The notes below the pieces were generated by a model that saw only the letters and a list, made by a program, of their open reading frames with translations, was not told the DNA's origin and made no database searches. Below are positions 32,767 to 40,515 of a DNA stretch of 64,000 bases, one piece after another (the stretch's first letter is position 1; each line of letters begins with the position of its first letter). The translations under genes and the position numbers were made by a program. The DNA is from Bacillota bacterium (GTDB lineage: Bacteria > Bacillota > Clostridia > Christensenellales > SZUA-584). The stretch is from assembly GCA_023459495.1 (NCBI GenBank), contig JAEWTL010000059.1, forward strand, positions 1 to 64,000, written 5' to 3'.

Positions 32767-34168
32767 GTTTACGCCCGGAGGCCCTCCCGAAAAGCACAGC
32801 TTTCCGGGGCATAACTCCGGAGTAACAGAAAATCGAAATGGATTGGGGCGTGGGGAAGAGGCGGAGCTGCGCGCGCTGGCTAACCGCATTTATCGCGGGG
32901 AAGCTACGGAACCGGGCTGCGCTTGTGAAGTGCCGGAATACTATTTTTTACCACGTGCACCCGAGCAACAGGATAATATGGGCGTCCGGGACGACTTCCC
33001 GATACTCTCCCGGCAGGTGAACGGCAAGCCGCTCATCTATCTGGACAACGCGGCGACATCCCATAAGCCGCAGTGCGTGATCGATGCAGTGAGCCGTTAC
33101 TATGCTGAAAATAACTCGAACGTACACCGCGGTGCCCATACGCTTTCCCGCGAAGCTACGGAAGCTTATGAGGAAGCGCGGGAAAAGCTCTCCCGTTTCA
33201 TCGGCGCAGGCTCGCCTGAGGAGGTCGTGTTCGTGCGCGGAGCGACCGAAGCCATCAACCTTGTGGCATCCAGCTGGGGCGGTGTACACGTCGGGCCGGG
33301 AGATGAGATCATCATCACGGAGATGGAGCACCACTCCAACATCGTACCGTGGCAGATGCTCGCCCAACGTTCGGGTGCAATACTGAAAGCCGCGCCGCTC
33401 GACAACAATGGGGACGTGGTGCCGGAAGCATACGAAAAGCTCTTTACGCCGCGTACGCGTATTGCTGCGTTTGCGCATGTTTCGAACGTGCTGGGCACCG
33501 TGAACCCTGTGCGACAGATGGCAGATATCGCGCATAGCCACGGCGCGGTGGTGCTGGTGGACGGCGCACAAGCTGTTCCGCACCTGCCGGTAGACGTGCA
33601 CGGACTGGATGCGGACTTTTATGTGCTGTCGGGCCACAAAATGTACGGCCCCATGGGTGTCGGTGCGCTGTACGGTAAACGGGCGCTGCTCGAGTCCATG
33701 CCGCCCTGGCAGGGGGGAGGCGGCATGATCCGGCATGTGAGTGTCGACCATTCGGAATTTCAAAATGCGCCTGCGAAGTTTGAGGCAGGCACGGGAAGCA
33801 TCGCGGACGCGATCGGTCTTGGCGCAGCAACAGAGTACCTGTCAAAGGTGGGGATGATGCGCATATCGACGCATGAGCACATGCTTACGCAGCGGATGAT
33901 GGAAGGGTTGTCCGCGCTGAGAGGCGTGCGCGTCATCGGTACGCCTGCGGTGAAAGCGGGCGTCGTAACCTTTGTGACAGATGGGGACCCGGAGACTGTG
34001 GCGCGTAAGCTCGACACACAGGGCATCGCGGTGCGCGCGGGACACCATTGCGCCCAGCCCGCGCTGCTGCGTTACGGGCTGAAAAGTGCGGTGCGCGCTT
34101 CCTTGGGGCTGTACAACACGGAAGAGGAAGTAGACGCGCTGGTGAAGGCAATCAGAGAAATGAATTAA
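32750..34168 (+). CDS. Encapsulin cargo cysteine desulfurase (SufS-type) with N-terminal extension
   Basis: A 472-residue PLP enzyme that removes sulfur from L-cysteine. The SufS-like core begins at about residue 80 (DDFPILSRQVNGKPLIYLDNAAT), has the PLP lysine at 297 (LSGHKMYGP) and the persulfide-forming Cys at 434 (RAGHHCAQPALL). The first 78 residues are an extra, Gly/Pro-rich and probably disordered region with a short helix (RALANRIYRG, about 41-50) and a Cys pair at 57/59 (GCACEVPEYYFLP); such extensions load this enzyme into family 2A encapsulin shells. ATG 32750 overlaps the shell gene and has GAGGTGGG upstream; an internal ATG at 32978 would give the bare core. A terminator follows. 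Confidence 0.92.
   Translation: MIIPGRFTPGGPPEKHSFPGHNSGVTENRNGLGRGEEAELRALANRIYRGEATEPGCACEVPEYYFLPRAPEQQDNMGVRDDFPILSRQVNGKPLIYLDNAATSHKPQCVIDAVSRYYAENNSNVHRGAHTLSREATEAYEEAREKLSRFIGAGSPEEVVFVRGATEAINLVASSWGGVHVGPGDEIIITEMEHHSNIVPWQMLAQRSGAILKAAPLDNNGDVVPEAYEKLFTPRTRIAAFAHVSNVLGTVNPVRQMADIAHSHGAVVLVDGAQAVPHLPVDVHGLDADFYVLSGHKMYGPMGVGALYGKRALLESMPPWQGGGGMIRHVSVDHSEFQNAPAKFEAGTGSIADAIGLGAATEYLSKVGMMRISTHEHMLTQRMMEGLSALRGVRVIGTPAVKAGVVTFVTDGDPETVARKLDTQGIAVRAGHHCAQPALLRYGLKSAVRASLGLYNTEEEVDALVKAIREMN
32785..32809. repeat. Hairpin repeat inside the cysteine desulfurase leader
   Basis: TCCCGAAAAGC/GCTTTCCGGGG pair almost perfectly. The same sequence with few changes occurs between genes at 54324-54349 and a related one at 19492-19515, so a dispersed repeat appears to be part of the coding sequence here. 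Confidence 0.65.
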
Positions 34169-34207
34169 TCATACACGCTCATTTATCGGTAGAGATATCG
34201 GAAAGGC

Positions 34208-34243
34208 AGAGAGGCAGTCGTATTAAACGGGCTGCCTCTTTAT
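34208..34243 (+). terminator. Terminator of the encapsulin operon
   Basis: AGAGGCAG/CTGCCTCT stem followed by TTATG, 40 bases after the cysteine desulfurase stop. Confidence 0.75.
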
Positions 34244-34348
34244 GCATAATTGATATAATTAACTTGCATGGATGCCAGATCAAACCGGTGAAAACATCTC
34301 TTTCTGGCCTGAATTATATTAATATACTAACACAAAAAGAAATTTGGC

Positions 34349-34377
34349 TTGACATAATGCTGCAAAAAGTCTACTAT
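34349..34377 (+). promoter_or_regulatory. Sigma-A promoter of the liv operon
   Basis: TTGACA (34349-34354), 17-base spacer, TACTAT (34372-34377), 40 bases before the livJ start. Confidence 0.85.
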
Positions 34378-34416
34378 AGCCGTAAATTAATTTCCCACTA
34401 TTAAAGGAGGAAAATC

Positions 34417-35643
34417 ATGAAAAAGTTACTTGTCATTATGCTTGCGGTTATGATGACGCTCGTGATGTTTTCAGGCTGTCAGTCTGCTGAACCTACAGAT
34501 ACAGCATCAGCATCCGTTTCGGCTGAGACTTCCGGGTCGGCTGAAGTGAGCGAATCGGCACCGGCGACTACAGAGACGATTAAGATCGGCATCAACATGG
34601 AACTCTCCGGCGCAGTGGCGACCTACGGTGAAAGCACCGTGCAGGGTATCGAGCTTGCGATCAAGGAGATCAACGCGGCGGGCGGCATCAATGGCGCTAT
34701 GGTTGAACTCGTGAAGTACGACAACAAGTCGGACGCTGCGGAAGCCACTACGCTGGCTACCAAGCTGATGACGGAAGATGGCGTGCTGGTCGTTTTGGGA
34801 CCGGCGACCTCGGGCGCTTTCAAGGCGGAAATTCCTGTGGCGACGCAGTATAGCATCCCCGTAATTTCCGGTTCCGCAACAGCGGACGATGTTACGGTGG
34901 ACGCTTCCGGCGTTAAGGAATATGCGTACCGCATCTGCTTCAACGACTCTTATCAGGGTACTGCGATGGCAAACTTTGCGCTGACCAACCTTTCCCTGAG
35001 CAAAGCGGTCATCATCAAGGATAGCTCCAGCGATTACAGCAAGGGCCTGGACGAGAGCTTTACCGCAGCGTTCACGGCTGGCGGCGGCGCGATCGTATCC
35101 GACGAGGCGTATGTGGCGGGCGACACCGACTTCAACGCAGTGCTGACCAAGATCAAGGCGATGGATTTTGATGTGATCTTCATTCCCGGCTACTATGAAG
35201 AAGCGGGCCTGATCATCAAGCAGGCGCGTGCGCTGGGCATCACCGTTCCCATCCTCGGCGCTGACGGCTTTGATTCTCCGACGCTGGCTGAGCTGGCAGG
35301 CGCGGATGCGTGCAGCAACGTCTACTTCTCCAACCACTATTCTTCGCTCGACCAGGATCCGGCCGTGCAGAACTTCATTGCGGCGTTTACGGCTGAGTAT
35401 GGCAGCGAGCCGAATGCGTTCAACGCGCTGGGTTACGACCTTGCGATGTTCGCCTGCGACGGCATCAGCCGTGCTTCCGAGCTGACGGGCGCAGCCGTGA
35501 AGGACGCGCTGTCTGCGACGACCAATTTCGTGGGCGTCACCGGCACATTCAGCGTTGGCGAAGACCACAACCCGATCAAGGCGCTCGTGGTCATCGAGAT
35601 GCAGAACGGCGAGCAGGTCAGCAGCGTCAGGGCAGGCGCTTAA
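34417..35643 (+). CDS. livJ: Branched-chain amino acid ABC transporter, substrate-binding lipoprotein
   Basis: A 408-residue type I periplasmic-binding-fold lipoprotein that captures Leu/Ile/Val or a similar amino acid outside the membrane. Signal peptide with lipobox FSGC (Cys at about 21), a Ser/Ala/Glu linker, then KIGINMELSGAVATYGES, GGINGAMVELV and VLVVLGPATSGAFKAE, all typical of LivJ/LivK. AAAGGAGG precedes the ATG. A hairpin lies between this gene and livH, probably lowering downstream expression relative to the abundant binding protein. Confidence 0.93.
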   Translation: MKKLLVIMLAVMMTLVMFSGCQSAEPTDTASASVSAETSGSAEVSESAPATTETIKIGINMELSGAVATYGESTVQGIELAIKEINAAGGINGAMVELVKYDNKSDAAEATTLATKLMTEDGVLVVLGPATSGAFKAEIPVATQYSIPVISGSATADDVTVDASGVKEYAYRICFNDSYQGTAMANFALTNLSLSKAVIIKDSSSDYSKGLDESFTAAFTAGGGAIVSDEAYVAGDTDFNAVLTKIKAMDFDVIFIPGYYEEAGLIIKQARALGITVPILGADGFDSPTLAELAGADACSNVYFSNHYSSLDQDPAVQNFIAAFTAEYGSEPNAFNALGYDLAMFACDGISRASELTGAAVKDALSATTNFVGVTGTFSVGEDHNPIKALVVIEMQNGEQVSSVRAGA

Positions 35644-35668
35644 TCGAATACCTTTTACAGTGTTGTAG

Positions 35669-35699
35669 AGTGGGGGCCTTACTGGGCCCTCACTTTCTG
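35669..35699 (+). terminator. Intra-operon hairpin between livJ and livH
   Basis: AGTGGGGGCC/GGGCCCTCACT stem followed by TTTCTGTATTTTT. It may partly terminate so that livJ is made in excess. Confidence 0.7.
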
Positions 35700-35736
35700 T
35701 ATTTTTACGGAAAACAGCACCCTGAATGGCAGACCA

Positions 35737-35763
35737 ACTTAAACAAAGTGTAATATTTTAAGT
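35737..35763. promoter_or_regulatory. Inverted repeat upstream of livH
   Basis: ACTTAAA and TTTAAGT arms separated by 13 bases, in the 230-base gap between livJ and livH. Possible operator; not matched to a known regulator. Confidence 0.35.
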
Positions 35764-35876
35764 AAAAATGAATATGTCATCGCCGCTGGTTTTATGATAT
35801 GATACCAAGATAGTAAGGGAAAAACCATTCCTTTGCCGTCGGTTGTTTGCGGCGAATGATGAAAGAGGGGAAGGCT

Positions 35877-36761
35877 TTGGAACAGTTTCTGCAACAGCTG
35901 ATCAACGGCATATCGCTGGGCAGCACATACGCGTTAATCGCACTCGGGTACACCATGGTGTACGGCATCATTAAGCTTATCAATTTTGCGCATTGCGACA
36001 TCTATATGATCGGAGCGTATGTCGGTTATTTCTGCCTGACGGGGCTGAAGCTTGGCTTTGTGCCTTCGCTGCTTATTGCGATGGTGCTCTGTACGGCACT
36101 GGGCGTGGGCATCGAGAAGATCGCCTACAAGCCGCTGCGTAACTCGCCGCGCATCGCAGTACTCATCACCGCCATCGGTGTTTCTTTGTTTTTGGAATAT
36201 GGTATGGTGTTTCTCATGGGAGCAGGCGTGCGCTCGTACCCCACAATGACAGGTGTGCTTGCGGACCAGTTTACCGCCGGGGGCATCATCATATCCATGC
36301 AGCAGATTATCATCGTGGGCGTTTCAGTACTGCTGATGATCCTTCTGCAGTTTATCGTTAAAAGAACCAAGATGGGCAAGGCGATGCGCGCCGTATCGCT
36401 GGATGCGGACGCCGCGAGGCTCATGGGTATCAACGTGGATGCGACGATATCGTTCACATTTATGCTGGGGTCCGCATTCGCAGGCGCGGCGGGCGTTATG
36501 GTCGGCATGTATTATGTCTCCATCAAGCCGCTAATGGGCTATCTGCCCGGCATCAAAGCGTTTGTCGCGGCAGTGTTCGGCGGTATCGGCAGCATCCCGG
36601 GCGCGATGATAGGCGGTTACTTTATCGGCATCGTGGAGGTCATGGTCTCAGGCTACGTCAACTCGCTCTATAAGGACGCGGTCGTGTTCGCAATCCTGAT
36701 CCTGATTCTGATTATCCGGCCGGCTGGTCTGCTGGGCAGAGCCGAGAAAGAGAAGGTGTGA
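35877..36761 (+). CDS. livH: Branched-chain amino acid ABC transporter permease LivH
   Basis: A 294-residue inner-membrane permease with about eight helices. The start is placed at TTG 35877 because the protein then begins EQFLQQLINGISLGSTYALI, the usual LivH start, with GAGGGGAAGG in front; ten upstream codons are open. The family motif SLDADAARLMGINVD lies at about 185 (coupling to the ATPase), and the C-terminus has FGGIGSIPGAMIGGYFIGI. It forms the channel with LivM. Confidence 0.93.
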   Translation: MEQFLQQLINGISLGSTYALIALGYTMVYGIIKLINFAHCDIYMIGAYVGYFCLTGLKLGFVPSLLIAMVLCTALGVGIEKIAYKPLRNSPRIAVLITAIGVSLFLEYGMVFLMGAGVRSYPTMTGVLADQFTAGGIIISMQQIIIVGVSVLLMILLQFIVKRTKMGKAMRAVSLDADAARLMGINVDATISFTFMLGSAFAGAAGVMVGMYYVSIKPLMGYLPGIKAFVAAVFGGIGSIPGAMIGGYFIGIVEVMVSGYVNSLYKDAVVFAILILILIIRPAGLLGRAEKEKV

Positions 36762-36763
36762 GA

Positions 36764-37750
36764 ATGGAAAAGGCGAAGAAAACCAGCTTCCTGATGCACC
36801 ATTCGGCACTGCGCAAGCTGATCTATCTGGCAGTAATATTTGGCGTCATCTATGCGCTGATTCAAACGAAGGTAATCTCACCGTATCTGCAGGTCACGCT
36901 CATAACCATCTGCATCAATATTATCCTCGCGACCAGTCTGAACCTTATCACCGGCTTCACCGGGCAGTTCTCTCTGGGCCATGCGGGCTTTATGTCCATC
37001 GGCGCCTACGCCTGCGCAGTGATCACGATGCGTATGCCGACGGTCTGGGGCTTTTTACTTGGCATATTGGCTGCGATATTGCTCTCCGGCATCGTCGGGT
37101 TGGTCGTGGGCCTGCCCACGCTGCGGCTGCGGGGTGACTACCTCGCCATCGCAACGCTGGGTTTTGCGGAGATCATCCGCATCATATTCGTCAATCTGGA
37201 AATCACCAACGGCGCGGCGGGGTTAAGCGGCGTTCCGCAATTTGTAAACTGGCCGTGGATGTTCTTCTTTACCGCAGGCACGGTGCTGCTGATTGCCAAC
37301 TTTATTAAATCTACGCACGGACGCGCCTGTATCTCCATTCGGGAGGATGAGATTGCTTCCGAGACCATGGGTGTGAATACCACGCGTTATAAGGTGACCG
37401 CGTTTATTATCGGAGCATGCTGTGCGGGCGTTGCGGGCGCGCTTTACGCATCCTACTTCTATGTCATCAAACCGGACCTGTTCGGCTTTATGAAATCGAT
37501 CGATATCCTCATCATCGTCGTATTCGGCGGTCTTGGCAGTCTGTCCGGATCGATCCTTGCTGCTGTTGTGCTGGCGGTGATATCAACGCTACTGCAGTCG
37601 TTCGCGGATATCCGCATGGTACTTTATGCGCTGCTGCTGGTCATCATCATGATATTCCGGCCGCAGGGCCTTATGGGCTCCCGGGAGGTCTCTCTCGCTC
37701 TATTTAAAAAGATCGGCAAGGGCCTTTCTTTTAAGAAAGAGAGGGCTTAA
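36764..37750 (+). CDS. livM: Branched-chain amino acid ABC transporter permease LivM
   Basis: A 328-residue permease with about nine helices. Typical blocks are NLITGFTGQFSLGHAGFMSIGAY in short form (GQFSLGHAGF), GLPTLRLRGDYLAIATLGFAEI, the coupling motif EIASETMGVNTTRYK and VFGGLGSLSGSILAA. ATG 36764 is two bases after the livH stop; an overlapping GTG two codons earlier is possible. It pairs with LivH in the membrane. Confidence 0.94.
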   Translation: MEKAKKTSFLMHHSALRKLIYLAVIFGVIYALIQTKVISPYLQVTLITICINIILATSLNLITGFTGQFSLGHAGFMSIGAYACAVITMRMPTVWGFLLGILAAILLSGIVGLVVGLPTLRLRGDYLAIATLGFAEIIRIIFVNLEITNGAAGLSGVPQFVNWPWMFFFTAGTVLLIANFIKSTHGRACISIREDEIASETMGVNTTRYKVTAFIIGACCAGVAGALYASYFYVIKPDLFGFMKSIDILIIVVFGGLGSLSGSILAAVVLAVISTLLQSFADIRMVLYALLLVIIMIFRPQGLMGSREVSLALFKKIGKGLSFKKERA

Positions 37751-37752
37751 CC

Positions 37753-38538
37753 ATGGCGATATTGAGTGTTAATAAGCTGACAAAATCTTTTGGCGGACTT
37801 ACCGCTGTTTCTAACGTGAATGTCGAGATTGAGCGCGGTGAGCTGGTCGGCCTGATCGGTCCAAACGGCGCGGGAAAGACTACAGTGTTCAACCTTCTGA
37901 CGGGCATTTACGAGCCCTCCTCCGGGACCATTATGCTGGACCGGGATGGCAAGGTAAAACAGATTGGCGGCATGAAACCCTATGCAATAAGCAAAGCGGG
38001 TCTTGCGCGCACCTTCCAGAATATCCGCCTTTTCAAAGAGCTTTCGGTGCTGGACAACGTTCGCATCGCGATGCATCAGAATATTCACTATAGCCTGTTA
38101 TCGAGCTTCTTCCACCTGCCTGCGTATATTCGTGAGGAGAAGCGTGTGCGCGAGGAAAGCCTGAAGCTGCTCGATATTTTCAGCCTCGCAGGCAAGCAGG
38201 ACGAGAAGGCATCAAACCTGCCCTATGGCGAACAGCGCCGCTTGGAGATTGTACGCGCGCTCGCGACAAAGCCTGAGCTGCTGCTGCTCGACGAACCGGC
38301 GGCGGGCATGAACCCTGCGGAAACAGCGCAGCTCACCGCAACCATTGCGCAGCTGCGTGAGCAGTTCGGCCTCACGATATTGCTCATTGAGCATGACATG
38401 TCAGTGGTTATGACGATCTGCGAACGCATTTATGTGATGGATTACGGCAAGATCATCGCAGAGGGGACGCCGGATGAAATCAAGTCCAATCCACGCGTGA
38501 TCGAGGCCTACCTCGGGGAGGATGTAAGCCATGCTTGA
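37753..38538 (+). CDS. livG: Branched-chain amino acid ABC transporter ATPase LivG
   Basis: A 261-residue ABC ATPase of the LivG type: Walker A GPNGAGKTT at about 36, Q-loop RTFQNIRLF, signature LPYGEQRRLEI (the LivG variant of LSGGQ), Walker B LLLLDEPAAGMNP and switch His in IEHDMSVV. The insert around the signature and the LKSNPRVIEAYLGE ending are diagnostic of LivG. Its end overlaps livF by eight bases. Confidence 0.95.
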   Translation: MAILSVNKLTKSFGGLTAVSNVNVEIERGELVGLIGPNGAGKTTVFNLLTGIYEPSSGTIMLDRDGKVKQIGGMKPYAISKAGLARTFQNIRLFKELSVLDNVRIAMHQNIHYSLLSSFFHLPAYIREEKRVREESLKLLDIFSLAGKQDEKASNLPYGEQRRLEIVRALATKPELLLLDEPAAGMNPAETAQLTATIAQLREQFGLTILLIEHDMSVVMTICERIYVMDYGKIIAEGTPDEIKSNPRVIEAYLGEDVSHA

Positions 38539-39235
38539 AATCAATGACATCCACGTTCACTTCGGTGTGATTCATGCTTTAAAGGGTATTTCGTTTACGG
38601 TTAACGACGGCGAAATCGTCACGCTGATCGGCGCCAATGGCGCAGGTAAAACGACTACGCTGCATACGGTATCGGGTATTAAAAAGCCCACAAGCGGCAC
38701 CATCAAACTGGACGGGAAAGATATTACGCGTACGTCGCCGCAGGACCGGGTGCGCCTCGGCATCTCGCAGTCTCCCGAAGGGCGGCGCGTATTCTCCACA
38801 ATGACCGTGCTGGAAAACCTTGAACTGGGCGCGTTTCTGCGCCGGGATAAGGCGGGTATCTCCAAGGACCTCGATCGCGTGTACGCTCACTTCCCGCGCC
38901 TCGCCGACAGAAGGCGGCAGCAGGCCGGCACGCTCTCGGGCGGTGAACAGCAGATGCTGGCGATGGGGCGTGCGCTGATGAGCCATCCCAAAATACTGTT
39001 CCTCGACGAGCCGTCGATGGGCTTGGCGCCGCTGCTGGTAGCGGAGATTTTCAGCATCATCCGCGACATTAACGCGTCCGGCACGACCATTCTGCTTGTG
39101 GAACAGAATGCGCGCATGGCCCTGCAGATTGCAACCCGCGCATACGTATTGGAGACCGGGGCCATCGTGCTTTCCGGCACCGGAGCGGAGCTCATGCAGA
39201 GTGACGAAATCAAAAAAGCCTATTTAGGAGGGTGA
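38531..39235 (+). CDS. livF: Branched-chain amino acid ABC transporter ATPase LivF
   Basis: A 234-residue ABC ATPase: Walker A GANGAGKTT, Q-loop QSPEGRRVF, signature LSGGEQQMLAMGRALM, Walker B ILFLDEPSMGLAP and the H-loop replaced by VEQNARMAL, all normal for LivF. It overlaps the livG end and is followed after three bases by a CBS-ACT gene, which shows that the latter belongs to the operon. Confidence 0.95.
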   Translation: MLEINDIHVHFGVIHALKGISFTVNDGEIVTLIGANGAGKTTTLHTVSGIKKPTSGTIKLDGKDITRTSPQDRVRLGISQSPEGRRVFSTMTVLENLELGAFLRRDKAGISKDLDRVYAHFPRLADRRRQQAGTLSGGEQQMLAMGRALMSHPKILFLDEPSMGLAPLLVAEIFSIIRDINASGTTILLVEQNARMALQIATRAYVLETGAIVLSGTGAELMQSDEIKKAYLGG

Positions 39236-39238
39236 CAC

Positions 39239-39880
39239 ATGTTTATAAGGAACAAGATGACGACGAATCCGTTTACAGTTTCGCCCGATCAAACCATTCC
39301 GGACGCCCATGAGATTATGAGTATGCATGGCGTCAAGCGCCTGCCGGTCGTGAAAAACGGTAAATTGGTGGGAGTAGTATCCAAAGAGGATATCGCGCAG
39401 GCATCCCCGTCAAAAGCGACATCGTTCAGCGTCGGAGAGTTGACTTATCTGCTCTCGCGCACAAAGATCAGCCAGGTGATGCACAAGGACCCGGTCACCA
39501 TATCGCCTGATGCGCTGCTGGAAGAAGCAGCGATATTGATGCGCGACAACGAAGTAGGCTTTCTGCCTGTGATGGAGGATGGCAAGCTCGTCGGCATCAT
39601 CACGGAGAGCACAATATTCGATTCGTTCATTGAGTTGCTGGGCTTCCGTGATTCGGGTACGCGCCTGACCATTGAGGCGGATGACGTACCTGGCATCATG
39701 GCAAGCTTAACGAGCATATTTGCCGAGTTTGGAGCCAACATCACGCACGTCGCGGTTTATCGTGGCGGAAGCGGCAAGAGTGCGGTCGTGGTGGGCATTG
39801 CTTCCCTCAACACCAAAGAGATTGAAAAGTCCATCGAGGCCAAGGGCTTCAAGATACTTTACAAACTGCAGAATAAATAA
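39239..39880 (+). CDS. CBS-CBS-ACT sensor protein (AcuB-like)
   Basis: A 213-residue cytosolic protein. Two CBS domains (about 5-58 and 75-130: MHGVKRLPVVKNGKLVGVV and NEVGFLPVMEDGKLVGII) form a Bateman module for adenine nucleotides, and an ACT domain (about 138-210: RLTIEADDVPGIMASLTSIF) should bind an amino acid. The gene follows livF by three bases with GGAGGG in front, so it is the last gene of the liv operon. By inference it reports energy state and branched-chain amino acid level to the transporter. AcuB of Bacillus has the same domain order. Confidence 0.88.
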   Translation: MFIRNKMTTNPFTVSPDQTIPDAHEIMSMHGVKRLPVVKNGKLVGVVSKEDIAQASPSKATSFSVGELTYLLSRTKISQVMHKDPVTISPDALLEEAAILMRDNEVGFLPVMEDGKLVGIITESTIFDSFIELLGFRDSGTRLTIEADDVPGIMASLTSIFAEFGANITHVAVYRGGSGKSAVVVGIASLNTKEIEKSIEAKGFKILYKLQNK

Positions 39881-39912
39881 AAGTATTGCTGTTAAATGAT
39901 ATAGGTACTACA

Positions 39913-39948
39913 CAGAATGCGCTGCTCAGAAATTGAGTGGTGCTTTTT
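39913..39948 (+). terminator. Probable terminator of the liv operon
   Basis: Imperfect stem GCGCTGCTCA/TGAGTGGTGC followed by TTTTT; outer AATGC/GCATT also pair. Confidence 0.55.
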
Positions 39949-39973
39949 GCATTCCCAATTCGATAACTGAAAG

Positions 39974-40513
39974 TTATTTGTTAGCCTTCTTATCAACGTT
40001 CACTATATAGGGCAGGTTGCGCCATTGCTCCCGTATGTCCATGCCAAAGCCCATCATCCACTCGTCCGACACGGTAAAACCGCAGTATGCAACGGGGACA
40101 TTGATGAGCTGCTGAAAGGGGCTTAAAAGCAGCGCACACACCGCCACGCTCGCCGGACAGCGCGATTCTAGATTTTGTATGAGGTAACCGAGCGTGAGAC
40201 CCGTACGGACAATGTCCTCCACGACCAGCACATGCTTGCCGGTAATGTCCGCGTCGAGGTCCTTGGTGATACGCACCACACCGGTCTGGTTGGTCGCGCC
40301 GGGATAGACGCCGATGGACATGACATCCACCTGCAGCGACATGGGGATAGCCCGCGTCAGATCCGCGAGGAAGTAGAGCGAGCCCTTCAGCACACCCACC
40401 ACGACGAGCTCCCGGCCAGCGTAGTCGGCGGCAATCTGCGCGCCCATTTCGGCAATGCGGTCACGCAGCATATCCTCGCTGAAACGGATGGTTGCGGTAT
40501 GGGGATCAATCAT
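39974..40513 (-). CDS. HPRT-like phosphoribosyltransferase with altered active site
   Basis: A 179-residue type I PRTase close in layout to hypoxanthine phosphoribosyltransferase: GVLKGSLYFLADLTRAI, TGVVRITKDLDADITGKHVL and PYIVNV are in place. Two key positions differ from canonical HPRT. The PRPP loop reads VVEDIVRTGLTL where EDIIDTGxTL is normal, so Arg replaces the general-base Asp; and the purine-contact Lys of the PDKFVVGY motif is Glu (SDEWMMGFGMD). It may be a divergent purine PRTase or a regulatory homologue. It starts two bases after the end of the kinase-fusion gene upstream. Confidence 0.8.
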   Translation of the reverse strand: MIDPHTATIRFSEDMLRDRIAEMGAQIAADYAGRELVVVGVLKGSLYFLADLTRAIPMSLQVDVMSIGVYPGATNQTGVVRITKDLDADITGKHVLVVEDIVRTGLTLGYLIQNLESRCPASVAVCALLLSPFQQLINVPVAYCGFTVSDEWMMGFGMDIREQWRNLPYIVNVDKKANK

Positions 40514-40515
40514 GT

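Noticed and set aside
34169..34416. Riboswitch or T-box leader before the liv operon
   Set aside because: Only the preceding terminator and a plain promoter with a 34-base leader are visible; no leader fold fits.
34507..35568. 353-codon minus-strand frame opposite livJ
   Set aside because: Arg/His-rich shadow frame; livJ has signal peptide, ribosome site and operon context.
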